A DNA stretch of 10,931 nucleotides from an uncultured Eubacterium sp. (GCA_910577215.1 CAJTMQ010000017.1:1-10931), one strand, 5' to 3'. Shown: positions 1 to 6,161, counted from the first letter of the stretch. Numbers and translations: made by a program. The notes: generated from the letters alone by a model not told the origin.

Positions 1-196
1 TATTATTAATCCTATTCAAAGTTACCGTGATTAAAGCAACAATCATTACTGTAAAAAAAATTTTATCAGCAGCGGCAACACCAAGCAGTTTTAAGCCATA
101 TGTTAATGCAGATACAACTGAAAGCAGCATTAACGGTTTCAGTAAAAATGTAAAATCATATAAATTATTCAATTTTATTCTTTTCAAACTTCTCAT
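1..196 (-). CDS. Partial membrane protein, resembles C-terminal part of a polysaccharide/SpoVB-type flippase
   Basis: The gene runs off the left edge. From the ATG at 196 it reads MRSLKRIKLNN..., then a hydrophobic segment (about residues 17-38, containing FLLKPLMLLSVV) and a second one (about 44-60, containing IFFTVMIVALITV). The order basic stretch, short aromatic segment, 'KP' at the start of a helix, then two closely spaced helices resembles the last part of MATE/polysaccharide-exporter flippases such as SpoVB. This is pattern recognition only. No Shine-Dalgarno precedes the ATG, and the same frame stays open and hydrophobic upstream to the stop codon at 266-268, so the true start is uncertain. 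It may be a 5'-truncated remnant rather than an intact gene. It could also be an unrelated short membrane protein. Confidence 0.4.
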   Translation of the reverse strand, partial: MRSLKRIKLNNLYDFTFLLKPLMLLSVVSALTYGLKLLGVAAADKIFFTVMIVALITVTLNRINN

Positions 197-219
197 AAAA
201 ATAATATGTGAAGATATTG

Positions 220-260
220 AAAAAATTAAACAGCACAGAGCAAAAATCACACTGTGCTGT
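220..260 (-). terminator. Intrinsic terminator of the abfA/zinc-ribbon operon
   Basis: Read on the minus strand, a perfect 9-bp stem ACAGCACAG/CTGTGCTGT (252-260 with 230-238) encloses a 13-nt loop and is followed by a T-rich run (TTTAATTTTTT). It starts 6 bp after the stop codon of the cysteine-rich gene, so it ends that minus-strand operon. Confidence 0.75.
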
Positions 261-265
261 GCATT

Positions 266-520
266 TTACCATTTTCTGTTATCGTAATTCGGGCAGGTTT
301 TATCTTTCAATGCCGCTCTTATTTCAACATAGCAGCCGCATTTGCGGCACATTCCCGAAATAAGAAAATCACATTTCCTGCAAAAGGAAAGGCGTTTTTC
401 ATATAAAACCTTATCTGCTTTTAAACTATTATCCAATGTATCAAGATAATCAGTAACTGTTTTAAAAGCGGCATTCTCCCCTGCTTCAAGCAGAAGGCAT
501 TTTTTACATAAATGCTCCAT
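266..520 (-). CDS. Small cysteine-rich zinc-ribbon-like protein (DUF6171-like)
   Basis: An 84-residue soluble protein with eight cysteines that look like metal ligands: C5-x2-C8 at the N-terminus, C47-x2-C50, C58-x2-C61-x-C63 and C76. The core reads FCRKCDFLISGMCRKCGC followed by a conserved-looking YVEIRAALKDKTCP. This pattern matches my memory of the DUF6171 family of Clostridia, whose function is unknown to me. Zinc binding is inferred from the cysteine spacing. The ATG at 520-518 overlaps the last base of the upstream arabinofuranosidase stop (TAATG), which suggests translational coupling. Only a weak GAAAAG precedes it as a ribosome site. No signal peptide or membrane segment is present. 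The gene is followed by an intrinsic terminator, so it is the last gene of the operon. Confidence 0.8.
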   Translation of the reverse strand: MEHLCKKCLLLEAGENAAFKTVTDYLDTLDNSLKADKVLYEKRLSFCRKCDFLISGMCRKCGCYVEIRAALKDKTCPNYDNRKW

Positions 521-2010
521 TACTTTTCAATAACAAATTTAACAACCGAGCAAGCCGGAATGGTTGCGGTAAAGCCATCTTTAAGCATTCTGAAATCAGT
601 GAATTCCTCAACCTTAACTGCCTCTGTATTATCAAAATCATTCTTATCGTGAATTTCACCTGTAAGAATTTCTGCCTTAATTGATTTCACCTTAGTATCG
701 GCAATCTGGCACTTGATTTTTGCTGATTTTGAAGCAGACGTATTTGTTATTGTTGAATAAATTATACCGTTTTCATCAACGGAAGCAGACTCAACAAGCT
801 GAGGGAATGCTTTGTTGTTATCATTAACTGAGTTAATTTCATCAGTTGTTATATATGAACCAACAAGTGTATTTTCCTGATGATCCTTATACATTTTGAA
901 AACGTGATATGTCGGAGTAAGAACCATTTTTTCAGCATCTGTAAGCACAACTGCCTGAAGCACATTAACAGTCTGAGCAATGTTTGCCATCATAATTCTG
1001 TCTGCATGCTTATTGAAAATATTTAGTGTTAAACCGGCAACAATTGCATCACGCATTGTATTATGCTGATAAAGGAATCCGGGGTTTGTGCCCGGCTCAA
1101 CATCATACCACGTACCCCATTCATCAACAATCAGCTTAACCCATTTCTGCGGATTGACACAATCCATAACAGCAAGATGATTATTAATCAATTCTTCCAT
1201 TTTATAAGCCTTGCAGATAGTTGAATTGTATTCCTTAACATCAAATTCGGTTGCCGAGCCTTTATGATGCCACTCGCCTGTAGGAATTGTATAGTAATGA
1301 AGAGATATACCCTGTGCCTTATGCTTAACCTTATCCATAACCTCTCGTGTCCAGTGATAATCATCTACATTCGGTCCGCAGGCAATTCTCTTAATTCTGT
1401 TTTTATCATCATAATCTCTTACATATGTGTTATATCTCTTGAAAAGGCATCCATAGTATTCAGGATCCATGGTGCCGCCGCAGCCCCATGATTCATTGCC
1501 GACACCGAAGTATTTAATCTTCCACGGCTTTTCTCTTCCATTTGCCTTACGAAGCTCTGCCATAGGCGAAACCCCGTCAAAAGTCATATATTCAACCCAC
1601 TCATTCATCTCCTGAACCGTGCCTGAGCCGACATTGCCGTTAATATACGTATCACATCCAAGCTGTTCACAAAGCTCAAAATATTCGTGAGTGCCAAAGG
1701 AATTGTCTTCAACAACACCGCCCCAATGGGTGTTAACCATTTTCTTTCTGTTTTCCTTTGCACCGATACCGTCTTTCCAATGATATTCATCGGCAAAGCA
1801 GCCACCGGGCCAGCGAAGAACAGGAATTCCCATATCTTTAAGTGCATTCACCACATCACTGCGCATACCGTTTACATTAGGAATTTTGGAATTTTCACCA
1901 ACATATATTCCCTCATAAATACATCTTCCGAGATGCTCTGCAAAATGACCGTAAATATCCTTGTTAATTTTACTAATTTTCTGATTAGGATTAATTAAGT
2001 ATTTTTCCAT
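520..2010 (-). CDS. abfA: Alpha-N-arabinofuranosidase, glycoside hydrolase family 51
   Basis: A 496-residue intracellular enzyme expected to release terminal non-reducing L-arabinofuranose from arabinan or arabinoxylan oligosaccharides with retention of configuration. The length is normal for bacterial GH51 (about 500). Landmarks are the N-terminal IYGHFAEHLGRCIYEGIYVG (19-38), PVLRWPGGCFADEYHW (63-78), the acid/base Glu173 in FGVGNESWGCGG, and the likely nucleophile Glu297 in LIVDEWGTWY. Residues up to about 385 form the catalytic barrel, and the rest is the usual C-terminal beta-sandwich. No signal peptide is seen, so the substrate must be imported. No transporter or arabinose catabolic gene is visible in the window. 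The ATG at 2010 is preceded by AGAGGTAA (2017-2024), a good ribosome site. The gene is first in an operon with the cysteine-rich protein and is divergent from the M24 peptidase. Confidence 0.96.
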   Translation of the reverse strand: MEKYLINPNQKISKINKDIYGHFAEHLGRCIYEGIYVGENSKIPNVNGMRSDVVNALKDMGIPVLRWPGGCFADEYHWKDGIGAKENRKKMVNTHWGGVVEDNSFGTHEYFELCEQLGCDTYINGNVGSGTVQEMNEWVEYMTFDGVSPMAELRKANGREKPWKIKYFGVGNESWGCGGTMDPEYYGCLFKRYNTYVRDYDDKNRIKRIACGPNVDDYHWTREVMDKVKHKAQGISLHYYTIPTGEWHHKGSATEFDVKEYNSTICKAYKMEELINNHLAVMDCVNPQKWVKLIVDEWGTWYDVEPGTNPGFLYQHNTMRDAIVAGLTLNIFNKHADRIMMANIAQTVNVLQAVVLTDAEKMVLTPTYHVFKMYKDHQENTLVGSYITTDEINSVNDNNKAFPQLVESASVDENGIIYSTITNTSASKSAKIKCQIADTKVKSIKAEILTGEIHDKNDFDNTEAVKVEEFTDFRMLKDGFTATIPACSVVKFVIEK

Positions 2011-2028
2011 AAATAATTACCTCTTTTT

Positions 2029-2050
2029 TATGATACATAAAATTATCATA
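2029..2050. promoter_or_regulatory. Palindrome over the abfA -10/start region, candidate operator
   Basis: A perfect 7-bp inverted repeat, TATGATA-N8-TATCATA (2029-2035 and 2044-2050), covers the -10 and transcription start of abfA. The 15-bp centre-to-centre spacing suits a helix-turn-helix dimer. The regulator is not identified, and in such AT-rich DNA some chance palindromes are expected. Confidence 0.4.
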
Positions 2051-2068
2051 TATGAAAATTAATGTCAA
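2042..2068 (-). promoter_or_regulatory. Promoter of the abfA operon
   Basis: On the minus strand, TTGACA (2068-2063) is a perfect -35. The best -10 is GATAAT (2047-2042) at a 15-bp spacing; a TAATTT at 17 bp (2045-2040) is an alternative. The following AGAGGTAA ribosome site and ATG at 2010 fit a short leader of about 25-30 nt. The short spacing or imperfect -10 suggests a promoter that may need activation or is kept weak. Confidence 0.65.
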
Positions 2069-2081
2069 TAAAATTTGACAT
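2062..2081. repeat. Inverted repeat holding two head-to-head -35 boxes
   Basis: ATGTCAA (2062-2068), a 6-bp centre, then TTGACAT (2075-2081) form a perfect inverted repeat. Each arm contains the -35 hexamer of one of the two divergent promoters, so the two polymerase footprints must overlap. Confidence 0.7.
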
Positions 2082-2103
2082 AATAAATTTAAAATTTTAT
2101 AAT
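2075..2103 (+). promoter_or_regulatory. Perfect sigma-A consensus promoter of the M24 peptidase
   Basis: TTGACA (2075-2080), exactly 17 bp, then TATAAT (2098-2103) give a perfect vegetative promoter. The predicted start is near 2110, only about 11 nt before the ATG at 2121. Confidence 0.85.
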
Positions 2104-2120
2104 TGATTTGGTGATTAATA

Positions 2121-3188
2121 ATGAAAATAAATAATTGTACTAATATGATTAATAGTCTTGAGTGTGATGCACTATTGCTTCTTAACGAAAGCAATATGCA
2201 CTATCTTTGCGGTTTTTCGCCAAGCGAGGGTGCTGTTCTGCTTTTAAAAGACGGCAGTGCATATCATTTTGTTGATTCAAGATATACTGAAGAAGCTGAA
2301 AACCACGCAAAGGAAACAGGCTTAAGGGTTATTGAAATAACGTCAAAATTCACCGATGAAGTTGCCGATATATGCAAAAGGCATAATGTTCAAAAGATTG
2401 CTTTTGAAAATGAAACGATATCATTAAAGGCATATAATGCTTATAAAGAAGCAACAGGCTGTAAATTTACAGGCATTGACAGCAGGCTTATGAGGATACG
2501 AAATGTTAAATCGGCTGATGAAATTGAGCTTATGAAGCAGGCAAATTCAATTGCCGAAAAAAGCTTTATTGAGCTTCTGAATTATGTTGAAGCAGGAAAA
2601 ACAGAAAAAGAGATGCAATCCTACTTTGATTATTTAATGGCGAAAAACGGATCAGACGGACTTTCCTTTTCAACTATTCTTTTAACGGGAGCTCATACTT
2701 CCCTTCCGCACGGTGTGCCGAGTGACAAAGTAATTCATAAAGGTGATTTTGTGTTATTTGATTTCGGTGCAACATACAAGGGCTATCACTCCGATATGAC
2801 GCGTACAATCGCCGTAGGCAGTGCAACGGATGAAATGAAAGAAATGTACAGCCTTGTTTTAAATGCCCAGCTTGCGGGAATTGGCGCACTTAAAAACGGC
2901 GTTAAGTGTTCCGATGTGTATCAGGCGGCATATGATGTACTTGAAGAAAAGCATATGGGAAAATATTTTCGCCATTCGCTTGGTCACGGAGTAGGTCTTG
3001 ATATTCACGAGGGCTTCAGCTCATCACCAAAAAGTGAAGATATTTACGAGGTGGGCAATGTAACCTCCGTTGAGCCGGGAATTTATATTCCCAATAAATT
3101 CGGTATAAGAATCGAAGATGTCTGCATTGTTACCGAAAACGGATGCGAAAACATTTCAACCGTTGATAAAAGTCTTTTGATCATATAA
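2121..3188 (+). CDS. Xaa-Pro peptidase, M24B family (aminopeptidase P / proline dipeptidase type)
   Basis: A 355-residue cytoplasmic metallopeptidase expected to cleave the bond before proline in peptides, aiding peptide recycling. Residues 1-125 form the creatinase-type N-terminal domain, with the typical NMHYLCGFSPSEG at 25-37. Residues 130-355 form the pita-bread catalytic domain. All five metal ligands are visible: Asp214 and Asp225 in LFDFGATYKGYHSDMTRT, His289 in HSLGHGVGLDIHE, Glu318 in VEPGIYIP and Glu332 in GIRIEDVCIV. His197 in SLPHG matches the substrate-side histidine. The length fits the short Gram-positive PepP/PepQ-type enzymes, and aminopeptidase P cannot be told from prolidase by sequence alone, so no symbol is given. 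The ATG at 2121 has only GGTGAT (2110-2115) as a possible ribosome site, nearly at the predicted 5' end. It is the only plus-strand gene and is monocistronic. Confidence 0.95.
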   Translation: MKINNCTNMINSLECDALLLLNESNMHYLCGFSPSEGAVLLLKDGSAYHFVDSRYTEEAENHAKETGLRVIEITSKFTDEVADICKRHNVQKIAFENETISLKAYNAYKEATGCKFTGIDSRLMRIRNVKSADEIELMKQANSIAEKSFIELLNYVEAGKTEKEMQSYFDYLMAKNGSDGLSFSTILLTGAHTSLPHGVPSDKVIHKGDFVLFDFGATYKGYHSDMTRTIAVGSATDEMKEMYSLVLNAQLAGIGALKNGVKCSDVYQAAYDVLEEKHMGKYFRHSLGHGVGLDIHEGFSSSPKSEDIYEVGNVTSVEPGIYIPNKFGIRIEDVCIVTENGCENISTVDKSLLII

Positions 3189-3216
3189 AAAAGCCTCACT
3201 ATGTGAGGCTTTTTTT
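3187..3216. terminator. Bidirectional intrinsic terminator between the convergent M24 peptidase and copA genes
   Basis: GCCTCAC (3193-3199) pairs with GTGAGGC (3203-3209) around a 3-nt loop. The stem is flanked by a run of A on the left and a run of seven T on the right, so it can stop transcription in both directions. It begins at the peptidase stop codon and lies 19 bp beyond the copA stop. Confidence 0.9.
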
Positions 3217-3234
3217 ATATTTATTATGAGGCGT

Positions 3235-3459
3235 TTACTTCTTAATTTCAATAAACTTATAACCTGCATCCGTAACAGTCTGCTTGATTGCAGCTTCATC
3301 GATTTCACCGCTTTCAATGACTGCTCTGTTTTTTGAATGGTCCGCTGTTACCTTAACACCGATTTTATCAAGAGCTTCCGTAACATGTGCCTCACAATGT
3401 GCACACATCATTCCTTCAATAACAATGTAAGGTTTATTATCCTTTTTAAAAATGCTCAT
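3235..3459 (-). CDS. Putative in-frame internal product: 74-residue CopZ-like copper chaperone
   Basis: The C-terminal HMA domain of CopA begins with an ATG at 3459-3457 (codon 757) preceded by AAGGAAGG at 3475-3468 with a 7-9 nt spacing, a much better ribosome site than that of copA itself. Initiation here would release a free protein of 74 residues with the copper-binding C19-x2-C22 and the normal length of a CopZ chaperone. The same residues are also read as the tail of full-length CopA, because no stop codon lies between. Whether free chaperone, fusion, or both are made cannot be decided from sequence. The domain itself is certain and the internal start is inferred. Confidence 0.5.
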   Translation of the reverse strand: MSIFKKDNKPYIVIEGMMCAHCEAHVTEALDKIGVKVTADHSKNRAVIESGEIDEAAIKQTVTDAGYKFIEIKK

Positions 3460-5727
3460 ATCTATTTCCTTCCTTTTTGATGATTTATGAGTGATTTTAT
3501 TTATATTAACGATATTCAGCCTTAAAGCATTCATAACAACACAAAAGCTTGAAAGGCTCATTGCCGCCGCACCAATCATAGGATTAAGCGTTATTCCGAA
3601 CGCAGGATAAAGCACACCTGCGGCAACAGGAATACCAATAATATTATAAATAAATGCCCAGAATAAATTTTCTTTTATGTTCTGAATGACCTTTCTGGAT
3701 AAGGTGATTGCTGATGAAACGTCTTCAGGATTACTTTTCATAAGCACAACATCCGCTGCATCAATTGCAACATCTGTTCCCGCACCGATTGCAATACCTG
3801 TGCTTGCTCTGGTAAGTGCAGGAGCATCATTTATGCCGTCACCAACCATAGCAACATTGCCGTATTCTGAGAGTAAACGCACTTTTTCCTCTTTGCCGTC
3901 AGGCAATACCTTTGAAATAATATTGCTTATTCCAACCTGGCTGCCGATTGCATTGGCGGTTTCTTCATTATCTCCTGTAATCATAACAACGGAAACACCC
4001 ATTTTATTCAGGTTTTCAACTGCCTGCTTACTCGTTTCCTTAACCGTATCCGCAACCGCTATAACACCTAAAAACTTCTTGTCAGCGGCAAAAAATAAAG
4101 GAGTTTTTCCCATTCCCGAAAGTTCATTTGCATAAGATAAATATGCTTCGGGAATTGCAGCAATACTGCTTATATATTCAATATTTCCGCCGTAAACCTC
4201 TGCATCGTTAACAGTTCCGACTAATCCATTGCCTGCAACTGCTTTCAAATTCTCGGCATCAAGCAATGGAATATTTTCGTTTTCACAATATTTAATAATT
4301 GCTTTTGAAAGCGGATGTTCACTTTTGCTTTCAATTGCATAAGCAAGCTTCAACAGCTTTTCTTCATCATCTGATTTGATATCGGTAACAGATGGATTAC
4401 CCTCTGTTACCGTTCCGGTTTTGTCAAGGCAGACTATATCCGTTTTTCCTGCAATCTCAAGGCTTTCTGCAGTTTTGAACAGAATACCGTTTTTAGCACC
4501 CTTTCCGCTGCCTACCATAATTGCAACAGGCGTAGCTAAACCAAGTGCACAAGGGCAGCTAATTACAAGAACGGATATACCTCTTGCAAGTGAAAAGCCT
4601 ATGCTCTGCCCTGTTATAAGCCACACTGCCATTGTAACCAAAGCAATCGCCATAACAATAGGTACAAACACACCCGAAACCTTATCGGCAATTTTTGCTA
4701 TAGGCGCTTTCGTTGCAGATGCATCCGAAACCATTTTTATGATTTTGGAAATCGCTGTATTCTGCCCTACAGAGGTTGCCCTGCATTCAATAAAGCCGCT
4801 TTGATTTATTGTTGCTGCCGAAACATTGTCTCCGACTGCTTTATCTACAGGTATACTCTCACCTGTTAATGCAGATTCATCAACAGCACTCTCACCTTTT
4901 ACAACAATACCGTCAACAGGAATGCTTTCACCCGGACGAACAACAAATATATCATCAACAACAACATTTTCTGCATTGATTGTAATTTCCTTGCCGTTTC
5001 TTACTACTGTTGCATTATCGGGAGCGAGCTTCATCAGGCTTTTAAGTGCATCCGTTGTTCTGCCCTTTGAATATGCTTCAAGCGTTTTGCCTACCGTTAT
5101 AAGTGCTAAAATCATAGCTGCAGACTCAAAATACAAATCATGCATATAAGTATGGGCAGCCGAAGTATTTCCCCTTGTTATTTCCACAGTCATTAAAAAC
5201 ATAACAACCGTGCTGTAAATAAATGCTGCACCTGAGCCGAGAGCAACAAGTGTATCCATATTTGGTGCTCTGTGAATCAAGCCTTTAAAACCGCTTATAA
5301 AGAATTTCTGATTTATCACCATTATTGCAATTGTAAATATAAGCTGAAACAATGCAATACCAAGATGATTTCCATCAAGAAAAGACGGCACGGGCCAGCC
5401 CCACATCATATGTCCCATGGAAACATACATCAGCGGAATCAGCAATACAACTGATGAAATAAGCCTTTTTAACATCAAAGGAGTCTGCTCATCTTTCAGA
5501 ACATCATCCTTTTCCTTTTTTGTATCATGGGACTTTTCCTCTGCACCGTAACCTGCATTTTCAACTGCACCTATGACGACAGAAGCATCTGCTTTTCCGT
5601 CAACAACCATGGAATTGGTAAGCAGATTAACTGCAACCATATCAACACCGTCTACAGCAGAAACAGCTTTCTCAACGCGTGCACTGCAGGCAGCACAGGT
5701 CATTCCCGTAACATTAAATTCCTTCAT
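3235..5727 (-). CDS. copA: Copper-exporting P1B-1 ATPase CopA with N- and C-terminal HMA domains
   Basis: An 830-residue inner-membrane pump expected to export Cu(I) at the cost of ATP. In order: an N-terminal metal-binding domain with GMTCAACS (Cys11, Cys14), the first membrane helices (about 87-215), the actuator loop with TGE at 288-290, the transport helix motif CPC (391-393), the phosphorylation site DKTGT (Asp435), SEHP (469-472) of the nucleotide domain, TGD (584-586) and GDGIND (629-634). The last helices carry YN (694-695) and M-x2-SS (723-727), the Cu(I) site signature of the P1B-1 class. Unusually, after a basic linker (about 742-756) a second HMA domain follows, with GMMCAHCE (Cys775, Cys778), that is like a free CopZ chaperone. 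The start lies 17 bp after the csoR stop and has only a poor ribosome site, so coupling to csoR is likely. It is probably co-transcribed with csoR under CsoR control. Confidence 0.97.
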   Translation of the reverse strand: MKEFNVTGMTCAACSARVEKAVSAVDGVDMVAVNLLTNSMVVDGKADASVVIGAVENAGYGAEEKSHDTKKEKDDVLKDEQTPLMLKRLISSVVLLIPLMYVSMGHMMWGWPVPSFLDGNHLGIALFQLIFTIAIMVINQKFFISGFKGLIHRAPNMDTLVALGSGAAFIYSTVVMFLMTVEITRGNTSAAHTYMHDLYFESAAMILALITVGKTLEAYSKGRTTDALKSLMKLAPDNATVVRNGKEITINAENVVVDDIFVVRPGESIPVDGIVVKGESAVDESALTGESIPVDKAVGDNVSAATINQSGFIECRATSVGQNTAISKIIKMVSDASATKAPIAKIADKVSGVFVPIVMAIALVTMAVWLITGQSIGFSLARGISVLVISCPCALGLATPVAIMVGSGKGAKNGILFKTAESLEIAGKTDIVCLDKTGTVTEGNPSVTDIKSDDEEKLLKLAYAIESKSEHPLSKAIIKYCENENIPLLDAENLKAVAGNGLVGTVNDAEVYGGNIEYISSIAAIPEAYLSYANELSGMGKTPLFFAADKKFLGVIAVADTVKETSKQAVENLNKMGVSVVMITGDNEETANAIGSQVGISNIISKVLPDGKEEKVRLLSEYGNVAMVGDGINDAPALTRASTGIAIGAGTDVAIDAADVVLMKSNPEDVSSAITLSRKVIQNIKENLFWAFIYNIIGIPVAAGVLYPAFGITLNPMIGAAAMSLSSFCVVMNALRLNIVNINKITHKSSKRKEIDMSIFKKDNKPYIVIEGMMCAHCEAHVTEALDKIGVKVTADHSKNRAVIESGEIDEAAIKQTVTDAGYKFIEIKK
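3468..3475 (-). promoter_or_regulatory. Internal Shine-Dalgarno inside copA, before codon 757
   Basis: AAGGAAGG on the minus strand within the run AAAAAGGAAGGAAATAGAT lies just before the internal ATG at 3459. It encodes Lys-Arg-Lys-Glu of the linker, so part of the purine bias could come from the coding sequence. Confidence 0.55.
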
Positions 5728-5744
5728 ATATCAACAACCAATCT

Positions 5745-6044
5745 TTATTTCATTAATTTCTGAAGCGTAGAAAGCAAATCATCAACCGTTTCATTTTTTC
5801 CTGCCTTAATATCATCTGCAACACAGGTTTTAATATGCGTTGAAAGCAATTCACGGTTAAAAGAATTAAGAGCCGCAGTTGCAGCTGCAACCTGAGTTAT
5901 AATATCCGTACAGTAGGCATCATTTTCAACCATACCCTTTATCCCTCTGATCTGTCCCTCTATTCTGTTCAGGCGGTTAATCAGTAATTTGTACTCTGCT
6001 TCACTTCTCTGCTTTGTTTTATGACAGCAATTACATTCTTCCAT
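5745..6044 (-). CDS. csoR: CsoR-family copper-sensing transcriptional repressor
   Basis: A 99-residue all-alpha DNA-binding repressor that should release the copper promoter when it binds Cu(I). The core reads INRLNRIEGQIRGIKGMVE, typical of the DUF156/CsoR fold. Counting from the ATG at 6044, the copper ligands Cys45 (in DAYCTD, with the usual preceding Tyr44), His70 and Cys74 (in STHIKTC) are all present. This fits the Cu(I) sensors rather than RcnR or FrmR. I start the gene at 6044, not at the TTG at 6053, because AAGGAGG (6060-6054) is 9 nt from the ATG but directly abuts the TTG. The N-terminus has an extra CNCCH motif (residues 4-8). It is the first gene of the operon with copA and is almost certainly autoregulated through the palindromes at 6061-6105. 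Confidence 0.95.
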   Translation of the reverse strand: MEECNCCHKTKQRSEAEYKLLINRLNRIEGQIRGIKGMVENDAYCTDIITQVAAATAALNSFNRELLSTHIKTCVADDIKAGKNETVDDLLSTLQKLMK

Positions 6045-6053
6045 AAGCAGCAA

Positions 6054-6060
6054 CCTCCTT
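6054..6060 (-). promoter_or_regulatory. Ribosome binding site that fixes the csoR start
   Basis: AAGGAGG on the minus strand is a near-perfect Shine-Dalgarno 9 nt before the ATG at 6044. It leaves no room for the in-frame TTG at 6053. Confidence 0.85.
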
Positions 6061-6077
6061 ATACCCTAATGGGGTAT
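6061..6077. promoter_or_regulatory. CsoR-type operator over the transcription start
   Basis: ATACCC-N5-GGGTAT is a perfect palindrome of the GC-core, AT-flank type bound by CsoR proteins. It covers the predicted start (about 6075) and ends next to the ribosome site. In RNA it could also fold as a small hairpin. Confidence 0.75.
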
Positions 6078-6081
6078 TTTT

Positions 6082-6110
6082 ATTATATACCCTGTCAGGG
6101 TATATGTCAA
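6082..6110 (-). promoter_or_regulatory. Perfect consensus promoter of the csoR-copA operon
   Basis: On the minus strand TTGACA (6110-6105), exactly 17 bp, then TATAAT (6087-6082). The spacer consists almost entirely of the CsoR-like palindrome, so binding would block polymerase directly. The predicted start is A at about 6075. Confidence 0.9.
6085..6105. promoter_or_regulatory. CsoR-type operator inside the -35/-10 spacer
   Basis: ATATACCCT-GTC-AGGGTATAT has perfect 9-bp arms and shares the ATACCC-N5-GGGTAT core of the site at 6061-6077. Centres of the two sites are 26 bp apart. A further TACCC half-site lies at 6111-6115, just upstream of the -35. Confidence 0.85.
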
Positions 6111-6115
6111 TACCC

Positions 6116-6156
6116 AAAAAAGCGAAAATGTAATTATAAAACATTTTCGCTTTTTT
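6116..6156 (-). terminator. Intrinsic terminator of the flavin oxidoreductase gene
   Basis: Perfect 16-nt arms (6116-6131 and 6141-6156) with the core GCGAAAATGT, a 9-nt loop, and A/T runs at both ends. It starts 5 bp after the oxidoreductase stop and insulates the csoR promoter from read-through. Confidence 0.9.
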
Positions 6157-6161
6157 AATAC

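Noticed and set aside
1991..2194. 67-codon hydrophobic minus-strand frame spanning the abfA/peptidase intergenic region
   Set aside because: Overlaps both genes and both promoters. The hydrophobic translation is what AT-rich DNA gives by chance.
3470..3482. Programmed -1 frameshift at AAAAAGG before the internal SD of copA, which would end the ATPase 10 codons later
   Set aside because: The run is not a canonical X-XXY-YYZ slippery heptamer in the copA frame, and no obvious downstream stem is visible. Internal initiation explains the SD more simply.
3686..4135. 149-codon plus-strand reading frame, and similar ones at 4376-4804 and 4826-5149
   Set aside because: All antisense to copA and rich in Ser/Thr/Ala/Ile as expected from reverse reading of a P-type ATPase. 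No independent signals.
6045..6053. TTG start of csoR at 6053
   Set aside because: It directly abuts the AAGGAGG ribosome site. The ATG at 6044 has the correct 9-nt spacing.
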